Shown: in pieces, positions 9,512 to 19,944 of the stretch | Numbering within the stretch: the stretch's first letter is position 1 | Layout of the letters: each line of letters starts with the position of its first letter | Assembly (NCBI RefSeq): GCF_000981225.1 | Contig: NZ_LAJC01000020.1 | Span: 1 to 64,000 of the forward strand | DNA: 64,000 nt | From: Allosalinactinospora lopnorensis | GTDB lineage: Bacteria > Actinomycetota > Actinomycetes > Streptosporangiales > Streptosporangiaceae | Direction of reading: 5' to 3' | Made by a program: the position numbers and the translations under genes | The notes under the pieces: model-generated | The model's database searches: none | Told to the model about the DNA's origin: nothing | What the model saw: only the letters and a program-made list of their open reading frames with translations

Positions 9512-9568
9512 GCGGTCGCATTCTCGGCGCTCGATCGTACGGTTCGTACAGCATTCCGGAGGGGGCGC

Positions 9569-10792
9569 ATGCTGCTGACACACTCGCTGGCGCAGGAGAT
9601 CGCCCGCGACACCAGCGCCGTCATCGGCTATAACGTGCTCATCACCGACGACAAGGGCATCGTTCTCGGCAGTGGGGACGCCAGCCGCGTCGACAGCCTG
9701 CATGAGGCGTCGCTGGACGTACTGCACACCCTCCGCGAGGCCACCCACGCTTCGGCCCAGGCTCAGGACCTGCGGGGAGTGCGCGCCGGGATCACCCTCC
9801 CACTCGTGCTGGGGGGCAAGGCGGTGGGCACCGTCGGGATCACCGGCTCGCCCCACCACGTGCGCCGGTTCGGGCAGGTCGTGCGCCGCCAGATCGAGAT
9901 CCTGCTGCAGGAGTCCGCCACCCAGTACTCCCAGATGCTCCGCGAGCGCGCCGTGGAGGATCTCGTCCGGGACATCGCGTCCTTCGAACGGGACCGGGTC
10001 GACCCTGAGGCCGTCGAGGTCCGCGCGCGCGATCTCGGATACTCCCCCACGCTGCGCCGCGTCGCCATCCTCATCGACGTCCCGGAGCCCGCGGGCGCGC
10101 GGCAGCGCCGCGCGCTGGGCGCCGACACCCTGCGCCCCGAGATCCTCCGCACGATCCGCGAGGCGTTCAGCGGAGGGCAGGACATCGTCGCGGCCACCGC
10201 CTCGGGCCGGTTCGCGGTCCTGCGGCACTGGACGGACCGGGACGCGGCTCCGGACACGGACGGCGCCGTGCGGCGGGTGTGCCTGCGGGTGCTCGACACC
10301 ATAGCCGCGCGCCACGGGCACACCACCCGTGCCGGCATCGGCGGCCTCGCGACGACGGTGGCCGGCCTGCACGACGCCTACCAGGACGCGCTCGACGCGC
10401 TGCGCCTGGGACGGCGCGCGCAACCCGGCGAACGTGTCCACCGCATCACCGATCTGCGCATCCACCAGGCCCTCGCGGCCATGGGCCACCACCCGCGGGA
10501 ACGTCTTCTCAGGTGCGTACCGCCGACGCTGAGCGGCCACCGCGACTGGCCTCTCTACCGCGAGACGATCCTCGCGTGGTGCGAGAACGGCTTCAACCTC
10601 ATCCGGACCGCCGCCGCTCTGGGAGTCCACCGCAACACCGTGGTGCACCGCCTTGAGCGGATCGAGAACCTGTACGGCGGTTCCATCCGCGACCACCCCA
10701 CCTCGCTGACCCTCTACCTGGCCTGCGTGGCGGACGGGTTGGAGAGCGGCGCTGGCGCCCCCTCCGGGCTCGGGGCCGGATCCGGGGGCTGA
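9569..10792 (+). CDS. CdaR/sugar-diacid-type transcriptional regulator (PucR-like HTH)
   Basis: A 407-residue regulator. ATG at 9569 is chosen because CGGAGGGGG sits directly upstream; an earlier in-frame start lacks one. Residues 1-130 are a diacid-recognition domain (LTHSLAQEIARDTSAVIGYN, then GSGDASRVDSLHE). The middle is a degenerate GGDEF-like segment. The C-terminus holds the PucR/CdaR helix-turn-helix FNLIRTAAALGVHRNTVVHRLERIE. CdaR proteins activate uptake and breakdown of organic or sugar acids. It is divergent from the SSS symporter and probably controls it. This suggests that the symporter cargo is a carboxylate or amino acid. Confidence 0.82.
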   Translation: MLLTHSLAQEIARDTSAVIGYNVLITDDKGIVLGSGDASRVDSLHEASLDVLHTLREATHASAQAQDLRGVRAGITLPLVLGGKAVGTVGITGSPHHVRRFGQVVRRQIEILLQESATQYSQMLRERAVEDLVRDIASFERDRVDPEAVEVRARDLGYSPTLRRVAILIDVPEPAGARQRRALGADTLRPEILRTIREAFSGGQDIVAATASGRFAVLRHWTDRDAAPDTDGAVRRVCLRVLDTIAARHGHTTRAGIGGLATTVAGLHDAYQDALDALRLGRRAQPGERVHRITDLRIHQALAAMGHHPRERLLRCVPPTLSGHRDWPLYRETILAWCENGFNLIRTAAALGVHRNTVVHRLERIENLYGGSIRDHPTSLTLYLACVADGLESGAGAPSGLGAGSGG

Positions 10793-10974
10793 ACAACGGC
10801 CGCGTCCGCGGTATCCGGAACGGCCGGTGGGAGCGGCCGCCGGACCCTTTCCCCGGCCGCGCGGCGCCGACCGGCTCGCGCGGGATCCCGCCCACTACGG
10901 GCTGCGCGCCTCGCTGCTCTGGGGCTGACCGCCGAACAGACCGCAAGCTAGCCTGTGACCAGGGGGGTTTCGAA

Positions 10975-11421
10975 ATGATCGACCGTTCTACCGCAACCGA
11001 ACGCATCATCGCCGCCAAGGCGGAGTCCGGCCTGAGCTTCGAGGAGATCGCCAAGGCGGTCGGGGCGCACGAGGTGTGGGTGGCCTCCGCACTGCTGGGC
11101 CAGAACACCATGACCAGGGAGCAGGCGGTGCGGGCCGGCGAGGTACTCGCCCTCGACGCCGAGACGGTCGCGGCGCTGCAGGTGGACGCCAGCCGGGGGT
11201 CCCTCGGCGCGGCGGTCCCGACCGACCCGCTCATCTACCGGTTCTACGAGATCGTGCAGGTCTACGGCACCACGCTCAAGGCGGTCATCGAGGAGAGGTT
11301 CGGCACCGGGATCATGTCCGCGATCGACTTCACGATGGACGTCTCCCGCCGTGAGGATCCCAAGGGCGACCGGGTCGTGGTCACCCTGGACGGCAAGTTC
11401 CTGCCCTACCGCACGTGGTAG
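10975..11421 (+). CDS. cynS: cyanate hydratase (cyanase)
   Basis: A 148-residue protein, close to the usual 156, with an ATG start at 10975 after AGGGGGG. The N-terminal half is the helical DNA-binding-like fold of cyanases. The C-terminal half carries the three catalytic residues: Arg89 and Glu92 in IYRFYEIVQVYG, and Ser115 in GIMSAIDFTM. The enzyme converts cyanate and bicarbonate to carbon dioxide and carbamate, which decays to ammonia. No carbonic anhydrase (CynT) or cyanate carrier gene is adjacent; the nearby MFS carrier is of the oxalate/formate type and is on the other strand. The 182 bases upstream show no other gene. Confidence 0.92.
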   Translation: MIDRSTATERIIAAKAESGLSFEEIAKAVGAHEVWVASALLGQNTMTREQAVRAGEVLALDAETVAALQVDASRGSLGAAVPTDPLIYRFYEIVQVYGTTLKAVIEERFGTGIMSAIDFTMDVSRREDPKGDRVVVTLDGKFLPYRTW

Positions 11422-11533
11422 CCGGCGCCCCTGGCGCCGCCGAGCAGGGAGGACGTCCTCGCTCCCGCCGGGCGGCGCCACGGGCGGCGCGGGGGCCTCC
11501 GCGCTCCGCTGCCGCGCGGAGGAGCGGCGGACG

Positions 11534-12499
11534 TCACAGGGTGAGATCGCGGTCCCCGTTCCGCTGAGCCGGGGACACGGAGGGCCCTCCCGGGTCGGTC
11601 TGCTCCAGGTGACTCTGTATGTCCAGGCCGCGGGCGGTTTCCAGCAGCGCCCGCGCGAGGACCGGTTCCGGCTCCCGGTCGTAGACGACGAGCCCGACCT
11701 GCTGGCTTATCTCCGGCTCGACCAGCGGTATCGCGCGCATGCCGTCGGGAACGCCGGAGAGGTACAGCCAGGCGTGCGACATGACAGCCGACCATGCGCC
11801 GTCCCGGACATGGGAGCAGAGCGCGGTCACCGAGTTGGTCTCCACCGTTGGTGTGGGCTCGCACCCGGCCTTCCGGAACGCCTCGTTGAGGATGCGGCGG
11901 TTCTGCATGTCGGGGGAGAGCAGGCACAGTGGTATTTGGGCGGCCTCGAACCACGTCAGGGAATCGCGGTCGGCGAATCTTCCCTCCGCCGAGGTGAGCA
12001 GAAGGTAGCGTTCCTCGTAGAGGGGGATCTTCCGCACGTTCGCCAAAGGCTCGTTGTCGATGTAGGTCGCTCCCACGTCGATCTCGAATCCGGAGAGGCT
12101 CCGCTGGATTTCGACCGACGACATCGACGTTATCGACAGCCACACGAGCGGATACCGCAGAGAAAAGGGAGTCGTCAGCAGGGATATGGAGCTGAGCGTC
12201 GTCGGTATCGCCCCTATGCGCAGGCAGCCGCTGAGTCCTTCGCGCATTGTGTTGACGTTGTCGACCAGGGCGTCCCGCTCGGCGAGGACCCGTTGGGCCC
12301 AGCTTACGATCCGCTCACCCTCCGGGGTGAACCCCATGAACCGATTGCCGCGTTTGACGATGGGCACCTGGAACTCGGTTTCGAGTTTCCTGATCGCTGC
12401 GGAGAGCGCGGGCTGCGATACAAAACACGCTTTGGCCGCACGGGCGAAATGACACTCTCTGGCCAGCGCTGTGAGGTATTCCAGCTGGCTTAGCAACAT
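11534..12499 (-). CDS. LysR-family transcriptional regulator
   Basis: A 321-residue LysR protein with an ATG start at 12499. Residues 1-60 form the winged helix (LSQLEYLTALARECHFARAAKACFVSQPALSAAIRKLE). Residues 90-300 form the periplasmic-binding-like effector domain. It lies downstream of the MFS carrier and its small partner on the same strand, 173 bases after the partner. It may therefore be the distal gene of that operon, or be transcribed on its own. A long palindrome containing a T-N11-A core, the classical LysR box, lies upstream of the carrier at 14520 and is its best candidate target. Confidence 0.85.
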   Translation of the reverse strand: MLLSQLEYLTALARECHFARAAKACFVSQPALSAAIRKLETEFQVPIVKRGNRFMGFTPEGERIVSWAQRVLAERDALVDNVNTMREGLSGCLRIGAIPTTLSSISLLTTPFSLRYPLVWLSITSMSSVEIQRSLSGFEIDVGATYIDNEPLANVRKIPLYEERYLLLTSAEGRFADRDSLTWFEAAQIPLCLLSPDMQNRRILNEAFRKAGCEPTPTVETNSVTALCSHVRDGAWSAVMSHAWLYLSGVPDGMRAIPLVEPEISQQVGLVVYDREPEPVLARALLETARGLDIQSHLEQTDPGGPSVSPAQRNGDRDLTL

Positions 12500-12672
12500 G
12501 TTGTGATATTACTCGTTCCCGTTTTCCGGTCGCGGGAGGCGTCCCTGCCGCGAGGCGCGGACGTGGACACGTGGCGCCGCGGCGGGCCGGTCAGGCGGCA
12601 CCCGCACTCCCGCGGGGCCGGCGATCGCCCCCCCTGCCGCCGGGGCGTGCGTTCTCGCCATTTCGGGACCGG

Positions 12673-12801
12673 TTATCCGGAGAACAGCGCGGCGGCCTGA
12701 ATAGCGGTCTGGAGAACGCCGTAGCCGAGAGCGCCGACAACGAGCACCCAGAGCAGGCCGGCGCACAGGACCGACAACGTGTGGGACCGGTCGTTGGACA
12801 T
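12673..12801 (-). CDS. 42-residue small subunit of OFA-type MFS transporter
   Basis: The gene starts with ATG at 12801, preceded by CCAGGAGAG, and encodes 42 residues. After a polar start (MSNDRSHT) there is a single hydrophobic helix (LSVLCAGLLWVLVVGALGYG). The gene lies 72 bases after the stop of an oxalate/formate-type MFS carrier on the same strand. Single-helix small subunits encoded next to OFA carriers are a known arrangement. The role (stabilising or assembling the carrier in the membrane) is inferred. It is too short for routine gene finding, but it has a clean ribosome site and no competing frame. Confidence 0.65.
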   Translation of the reverse strand: MSNDRSHTLSVLCAGLLWVLVVGALGYGVLQTAIQAAALFSG

Positions 12802-12873
12802 CTGCTCTCCTGGTTGTGCCGTGGAACGGGGCCCGCACCCCGGGGCGGCCGGGCAGCCGTCCCGGGCGCCCGC

Positions 12874-14228
12874 TCAGCTCGGGGACCTCTCGGCGGGGAC
12901 GGAACGTTCGCCGCGCGGCTGCGGCGGAGCCTGGCCGCCGAGCGGCCGGATCAGCATGTTGGCGCAGAACCCGATCGCCATCACCCCGACCATGACGTAC
13001 AGCGACAGTACGTACAGTTCGGCGCCGGTACGGCCGAGAGCCAGCTGGAAGTCCGCGATGACGTTGATGATCAACGGGCCGGCGATGCCCGCGCAGGACC
13101 AGGCGGTGAGGAGCCGGCCATGGATGGCGCCGACGTTGTAGGAGCCGAAGAGGTCCTTCAGGTAGGCGGGTACCGTCGCGAAGCCGCCGCCGTAGAAGGA
13201 GAGGATGACCCCGGTGACGGCGACGAACAGCACCACCGAGCTGGTGCCCGAGGTCGCGATGAGCAGGTAGAGCAGCCCTCCGACACCGAGGTAGCCGATG
13301 TAGGTGCGCTTGCGGCCGATGACGTCGGAGGTGGACGACCAGATGAACCGCCCGATCATGTTGCACAGCGAGAGGAACCCGACGTATCCCGCCGCCTCAG
13401 CGGGGCCCACCGTGCCGAAGAAGTCCTGCACCATGGGGGAGGCCTGTTCGAGAAGGCCGATACCGGCGGTGACGTTGCAGAACAGCACGATCCACAGCAG
13501 CCAGAACTGCCGGGCGCGAAAGGCGCTCTCCACGCTGACCCCATCGGTACCGTCCGTCCGGCCGGCGGTCGCCTGCTCGGGCCGCCCGTTGGCCGGCGCC
13601 CACCTTCGGGGGGAACCCGGACCGCCACCGCCCCCAGCATCATGGCCGCGAAGTAGACGGCGCCCAAGGTGAGAAACGCCGGGACGATCGCGTCCGCGGG
13701 GGTGGGGGCATAGAGGTCGAGAAGCATGGTGGACAGTGGGGACGCGATGAGCGCGCCGCCGCCGAACCCCATGATCGCCATCCCGGTCGCCATCCCCGGG
13801 CGGTCCGGGAACCATTTGATCAGTGTGGAGACCGGGGAGATATAGCCGATCCCCAGCCCGATACCGCCCAGGAACCCGTATCCGAGGTAGAGCAGCCACA
13901 GCTGCCCCGTGGCCACGCCGAGCGCGCCGACCAGGAAGCCGCCCGTCCAGAACACCCCGGAAACGAACATGGCCTTCCGCGGCCCGTTCTGCTCCACCCA
14001 CTTTCCGCCGAAGGCGGCGGAGAGCCCGAGCATGACGATGGAGATGCTGAAAACGATCCCTATCGCGGTCAGCGAGCTGTCGAATCTCTCGACCAGCGGG
14101 TTCTTGAACACGCTGAACGCATAGACCTGTCCAATCGACAGGTGCACCGCCAACGCCGCTGGGGGGATTAACCACCGGCTGAACCCTGGTGGCGCTACGC
14201 TGCGTTCACGGTCAAGAAATGACAACAT
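12874..14228 (-). pseudogene. OFA-family MFS carrier (oxalate/formate antiporter-like), single-base frameshift
   Basis: A 12-helix major facilitator of about 451 residues once repaired. I choose the start ATG 14228 (MLSFLDRERSVAPPGFSRW) because GAAGGA lies just upstream. The sequence SIGQVYAFSVFKNPL in helix 1, WFPDRPGMATGMAIMGFGGGA, and the C-terminal half with IGRKRTYIGYLG are typical of OFA members, which exchange small carboxylates. Near 13604 the frame shifts: VRVPPEG should continue WAPANG, which needs one more C/G in a short run. This falls in the central cytoplasmic loop. The gene precedes a 42-residue partner and a LysR regulator. The break looks like a consensus error. Confidence 0.75.
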
Positions 14229-14519
14229 TCGCCATCCTTCACGCATTTCGGTCATTGGTGCCACCACCGCGCCCCGATTGTGAGGCGGTATGTATCAAGA
14301 ATTCGGCCGGGCCCCCCGGATCGCACCCTGTTCGATTGAGAGGGCTCGGCGGCGCCGCGGGGCGTGGCTGGAGCGCGGGCGGCCGGCGGGGCCCGGTTGC
14401 GCTGAGGACCGTCGTGATCGAAAACCCCTCGTGTTGATTCCACGGACACGCTGTGAACAGCGCGGCCAGGGACCATGGTCGGACGCCGCGTGATAAATAT
14501 CAAATATAATTTTCCTAAG
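14229..14519. other. intergenic leader of OFA operon, no gene seen
   Basis: This stretch between the OFA carrier start and the palindrome has no credible coding region on either strand. Apart from an AT-rich end near 14490-14519, I see no further repeats. Confidence 0.5.
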
Positions 14520-14544
14520 TTGCGATAAACACTGTTTATCGCAA
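14520..14544. promoter_or_regulatory. perfect 25-base palindrome in an AT-rich patch
   Basis: Arms TTGCGATAAACA (14520-14531) and the exact complement (14533-14544) flank a single C. It contains T-N11-A, the LysR core. It sits in the only strongly AT-rich patch of the window (about 14491-14560), about 290 bases upstream of the OFA carrier start and 150 bases past the sigma-factor stop. On the carrier strand, AT-rich text with a TATATT-like box follows it, so it is a plausible operator/promoter for the carrier operon. Confidence 0.5.
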
Positions 14545-14694
14545 GTAATTTCGTCACTGCGGGTAGCGTCCACAAGGAGCCGCGCGGACGGAATGGTGCG
14601 CGTTTCGAATTGCGCGGTGCGGGTCCGCGCGACGAGCCGTTCCCGGTGGCGGTCGGCCGCGCGCCGCGCCCACCCGCCCCGGGCCGGTGCGTCC

Positions 14695-15591
14695 TCAGTG
14701 ATCGGGCAGGCGGGACGGGTCGAGCCCGCGGAGGCGTTCGGGGTCGACCAGCACGTCGATGGCCGCGATCCGGCCCTGGGTGACGGTGAAGCCCATGATC
14801 GACAGTGGCCGTCCATGCGCGGCGACGATGCCTCCGGCGGCGCCGTTGACCAGCACCGGCCGGGTGAACGGGGACAGCCTGGCGAAGGTGAGCGCCTGCT
14901 CGGCCACGGACTGCGCCCCGCGGAGGACGGTCGTTTGGCGAGCACGCGCGAGGCCGCCGTCGGCGCGCAGTACGACGTCCGGGGCGAGCACGGTGACGAG
15001 CGCGCTGAAGTCCCCGATGCGGGCGGCGGTGAAGAACGCGTCGACGACCTCACGCTGGCGTGCGAGGTCGGGATCGGGGGCCGGAGCCCCCTGGTGGACC
15101 CGGCGGCGTGCGCGGCTGGCGAGCTGCCTGGCCGCGGCCGGGGACCGCTCGACCATTGGGGCGATCTCGTCGAACGGCACGGCGAACATGTCGTGTAGCA
15201 CGAACGCGAGCCGCTCGGTCGGAGTCAGCGTCTCGAGCACCACCAGCAGCGCCAGTCCGACCGAGTCGGCCAGCAGCGCCTCGTGCTCGGGGTCGAGTCC
15301 GGACTCGGGGCTGACGATCGGGTCGGGCACGTGCACGTCCAGTGGTTCCTCCCGCCGCGACCGGCAGGAGCGCAGCATGTTCAGGCACACCCGCCCCACG
15401 ACCGTGGTCAGCCATCCGTCGAGGTTCTGCACGCCACTGGTGTCGGTACGGTGCAGCCGCAGCCAGGCCTCCTGCACAGCGTCCTCGGCCTCGCTGACCG
15501 AGCCGAGCATCCGGTAGGCCACCGCGCGCAGGCGGGGACGGTGCCGCTCGAACTGCCGGGTCGACGATGCGCGCTCACTCGCCTCGCCCAT
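14695..15591 (-). CDS. ECF41-type RNA polymerase sigma factor with C-terminal SnoaL-like domain (SigJ-like)
   Basis: A 298-residue sigma factor with an ATG start at 15591 and GGAAGGAA upstream. Region 2 is at residues about 10-80 (YRMLGSVSEAEDAVQEAWLRLHR). Region 4 is at residues about 110-165 (LTPTERLAFVLHDMFAVPFDEIAPMVERSPAAARQLASRAR). Residues about 180-298 are a NTF2/SnoaL-like domain. Two short motifs correspond to the ECF41 signature: DGGLARA (for DGGGR/K) and DPERL (for NPDKL), which control activity without an anti-sigma factor. It is divergent from an NAD-binding epimerase-like gene, the classical ECF41 partner type. Confidence 0.85.
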   Translation of the reverse strand: MGEASERASSTRQFERHRPRLRAVAYRMLGSVSEAEDAVQEAWLRLHRTDTSGVQNLDGWLTTVVGRVCLNMLRSCRSRREEPLDVHVPDPIVSPESGLDPEHEALLADSVGLALLVVLETLTPTERLAFVLHDMFAVPFDEIAPMVERSPAAARQLASRARRRVHQGAPAPDPDLARQREVVDAFFTAARIGDFSALVTVLAPDVVLRADGGLARARQTTVLRGAQSVAEQALTFARLSPFTRPVLVNGAAGGIVAAHGRPLSIMGFTVTQGRIAAIDVLVDPERLRGLDPSRLPDH

Positions 15592-15592
15592 C

Positions 15593-15619
15593 GGTCACAT
15601 TCCTTCCCTGCCGGGGGTC
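15593..15619 (+). promoter_or_regulatory. ECF41-like promoter for the divergent oxidoreductase
   Basis: GGTCACA at 15593-15599, then 16 bases, then GGTC at 15616-15619. The known ECF41 consensus is TGTCACA-N16-CGTC, so nine of eleven positions match with the right spacing. It points at the gene starting at 15699. The -35 box overlaps the untranslated start region of the sigma gene. Confidence 0.5.
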
Positions 15620-15698
15620 ATAGCAGTAGACGCGCGGAAGCCGGCCGACGTGACCAGCGGCGTTCGGCTCCCGGAAGTCCACAAGCCGTGGAGGAACC

Positions 15699-16508
15699 AT
15701 GACAGCACCGATTCTAGTGACCGGCGGCACCGGGACGCTCGGGCGCCGCATCGTGCCGCGCCTGCACCAGGCCGGCGTCGACGTGCGGGTTCTCAGCCGG
15801 CGCGGTCACGGCACCGCCGACGGCGTCGAGTCCGCCACCGGTGATCTGGCCACCGGCGAGGGAATCGAGGCCGCAGTGGAGGGAGTGGAGACCGTTGTGC
15901 ACTGCGCGGGCAGCGCCAAGGGCGACGAGGACAAGACCCGCACCCTGGTGCGGGCGGCATCCCGGGCAGGGGTGCGGCACCTGGTGTACATCTCGGTCGT
16001 CGGCGCCGACCGGATCCCCGTCGCCAGCGGCCTGGACCGCGCGATGTTCGGCTACTTCGCCGCCAAGCGGGCCGCTGAGCAGGTCGTGGCCGACTCGGGC
16101 CTGCCGTGGACCACACTGCGCGCCACCCAGTTCCACGACCTGATGCTGACCGTGGCCCAGCAACTCGCGAAGCTGCCGGTGATCCCGGTCCCGGCGGGGT
16201 TCCGGTTCCAGCCCGTCGACACCGACGAGGTGGCCGGGCGCCTGGTCGAAGCCGCGCTCGACCGACCGGCTGGCCTGCTGCCCGACCTCGGCGGCCCCCG
16301 CGTTTACAGCACTCCCGACCTGCTCCGCGGTTACCTGCAGGCCCGCCGTCGACACCGGCTGATCACGCCGGTCCGGTTGCCGGGCGGGGCCGCCCGCGCG
16401 GTCCGCGCCGGTGCCAACCTCACTCCCGACCACGCCGCCGGCCACCGCACCTGGGAGCGGTTCCTGGCGGAACAGGTCCCGGCGGAACAGGGCACCGGCC
16501 GCGACTAG
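15699..16508 (+). CDS. NAD(P)-binding SDR-like oxidoreductase, ECF41 partner
   Basis: A 269-residue atypical SDR / NmrA-like protein with an ATG start at 15699 and GTGGAGGAACC upstream. The N-terminus MTAPILVTGGTGTLGRRIVPRLHQAG is the Rossmann nucleotide site. Further landmarks are VHCAGSAKGDEDKTRTLVRAA, HLVYISVVGADRIP and a Tyr in FGYFAAKRAAEQ. ECF41 sigma factors are nearly always next to a carboxymuconolactone decarboxylase, an oxidoreductase or an epimerase, and control it directly. This gene, divergent and headed by a matching promoter, is the likely target. The substrate is unknown. Confidence 0.82.
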   Translation: MTAPILVTGGTGTLGRRIVPRLHQAGVDVRVLSRRGHGTADGVESATGDLATGEGIEAAVEGVETVVHCAGSAKGDEDKTRTLVRAASRAGVRHLVYISVVGADRIPVASGLDRAMFGYFAAKRAAEQVVADSGLPWTTLRATQFHDLMLTVAQQLAKLPVIPVPAGFRFQPVDTDEVAGRLVEAALDRPAGLLPDLGGPRVYSTPDLLRGYLQARRRHRLITPVRLPGGAARAVRAGANLTPDHAAGHRTWERFLAEQVPAEQGTGRD

Positions 16509-16729
16509 GAGGTACCGGGCTGATCGTTTCGGCGGGGCGTCGAGAGCGCGTCCCGCCGGAACCGCGCACCGCGACCGGCCGCGCCGCGGACACCGCTTCA
16601 GCGGCACCGGCACGAGGGCGGGGCCGCGCATCCGGCGGGCGCGGGCCCTCGGTTAGCCGAACCGCGGTGTCGCGTCGTAGGCTCTTCGCGACAGATGTCC
16701 GGCATGTGGCGTGTAAGGAACGCTTGAGG

Positions 16730-16906
16730 ATGGCTGCCCGGAAGAAATCAGGTGGTTCCCGTCCGAGACGCGGGGGAGGCAAGACCCACATCCCGCGCAC
16801 CCCTACCCGGGACCCGGGACCGACCGGGAATGTCGGATGCTATGTCCTCGCTTTCTCCATGCTCGGCATCGTCCTCCTCATCGTGCTGCTGGAAGTGCTC
16901 GGCTAG
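16730..16906 (+). CDS. 58-residue basic small membrane protein
   Basis: A short gene with an ATG start at 16730; AAGGAA lies nine bases upstream. The first 35 residues are very basic and Gly/Pro-rich (MAARKKSGGSRPRRGGGK). The last 22 form a single helix (CYVLAFSMLGIVLLIVLLEVLG). No known family is recognised. It stands alone between the ECF41 pair and the convergent chaperonin gene. It could be a membrane-anchored peptide. The start and the hydrophobic tail support a real gene, but only moderately. Confidence 0.5.
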   Translation: MAARKKSGGSRPRRGGGKTHIPRTPTRDPGPTGNVGCYVLAFSMLGIVLLIVLLEVLG

Positions 16907-17181
16907 CCAGGAGCGCTGCCGGCGGCGTGTGTCGTGGCGGGCGTCGCCGTCCTGGCCCCGTGCGGGAACGGGCGACGATCGGGGCCGGAGAGGAGCCGGC
17001 CACCGGGAGGCGTGATCGACCCGTGCGAGCGCCGGTACGCTGTTCCGGGCGTGGGCCGAGTGCCGCGACTCACCCGGGGCCCACACCCGGCCGACCGTTC
17101 AGGTGGTATCCCACCGAGCGGCCGGGACCTGCCTTTCCCGTGCCGTACGGGACCGGTTCCGAGCCGCCCCGGGGACGGCCG

Positions 17182-18918
<1,737 letters not shown>

Positions 18919-19944
18919 TCATGGCACGAGAATCGCCCTGCCTTTGACCTGACCGTTGTCGAGGTCCTCCAGCGCCTTGCCGAAGTCGGTCAGCGGGTAG
19001 GTGCGCGTGTGCAACGAGACCTTCCCCCGTGCCGCCAGGGTCATCAGCTCCTCAAGGTCGTTGTAGGAGCCCACGAGGTTGCCGACAAAGTTGATCTCGG
19101 TCGAGATGATGTCGATCGTCGGGATGGCCAGGGTCCCGCCGTAGCCGACGACGTAGTAGTCGCCCGTCCTGCGCAGCATGGCGATGCCGTCCTCGATGGC
19201 GCCCCCTTCACCGACGAAGTCGACGACCGCCTCGGCCCCGTGGCCGTCTGTCAGGTCGAGGACCGCTTCGACCTGGGTGCCATCGGCGTTGACCAGGTGC
19301 TCCGCCCCTGCCAGTTCGGCGAGCCCGAGCGCCTCCCACGAGCGGTCGACAACGATCACCTCAGCCGGCGTCATCGCCTTCAGCGCTTGGACGCCGATGT
19401 GGCCGAGCCCTCCCGAACCGATCACCACCACCGTGTCCCCCGGGCGCAGTGCGGCAACGGCCTTCCTCGCGGCGTGGTAGGCCGTGAGGCCGGCGTCCGC
19501 GAGGGCCGCCACAGCGGCGGGTTCGAGCGAGTCGCCGAGCTTGACGACGGCACGGGCGTTCGTCCGGAGGAACTCGGCGTAGCCGCCGTCGGTGTTGATT
19601 CCGGGGAACGTCGAGTTCTCGCAGTGGACGTCGTCCCCGCCGCGGCAGGGCCGGCACAGGCCGCAGGTCACGAGTGGGTGCAGGATCACGGGGTCGCCGA
19701 CCTCGACGTTGCTGACCGCCGAACCAACGGCGTGCACCCAGCCCGCGTTCTCGTGTCCCAGCGTGTACGGCAGGGACACCCCGGTCTTCTGCGCCCACTG
19801 CCCCTCGATGATGTGCAGGTCGGTCCGGCAGACACCGGCACCACCGATCCTGACGACGACATCCAGAGGTGCGGCGGCCTCGGGCTCTGCCACGTCCGCG
19901 ATCTCGGGCGTTCGATCGTAGTTGCTGAGCTGTACGGCTTTCAT
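18919..19944 (-). CDS. zinc-dependent alcohol dehydrogenase of the monooxygenase cluster
   Basis: A 341-residue medium-chain dehydrogenase with an ATG start at 19944 that overlaps the upstream stop as ATGA. Catalytic zinc ligands are Cys in GVCRTDLH and the GHENAGWV motif. Structural zinc Cys lie in CGLCRPCRGGDDVHC. The NAD site is VVVIGSGGLGHIG. In propane-oxidising actinobacteria an ADH at this place oxidises the alcohol made by the monooxygenase (2-propanol to acetone, or 1-propanol to propanal). It is translationally coupled to the DUF59 gene. The precise alcohol is not determined. Confidence 0.88.
   Translation of the reverse strand: MKAVQLSNYDRTPEIADVAEPEAAAPLDVVVRIGGAGVCRTDLHIIEGQWAQKTGVSLPYTLGHENAGWVHAVGSAVSNVEVGDPVILHPLVTCGLCRPCRGGDDVHCENSTFPGINTDGGYAEFLRTNARAVVKLGDSLEPAAVAALADAGLTAYHAARKAVAALRPGDTVVVIGSGGLGHIGVQALKAMTPAEVIVVDRSWEALGLAELAGAEHLVNADGTQVEAVLDLTDGHGAEAVVDFVGEGGAIEDGIAMLRRTGDYYVVGYGGTLAIPTIDIISTEINFVGNLVGSYNDLEELMTLAARGKVSLHTRTYPLTDFGKALEDLDNGQVKGRAILVP

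Noticed and set aside
10975..14228. Cyanase and the MFS carrier as a cyn operon (CynX)
   Set aside because: The genes are on opposite strands, and the carrier belongs to the oxalate/formate group with its own small subunit and regulator.
18919..19944. Formaldehyde- or aryl-alcohol-specific dehydrogenase
   Set aside because: The sequence supports only a zinc alcohol dehydrogenase; the context favours alcohols from the monooxygenase, and nothing shows glutathione or mycothiol dependence.
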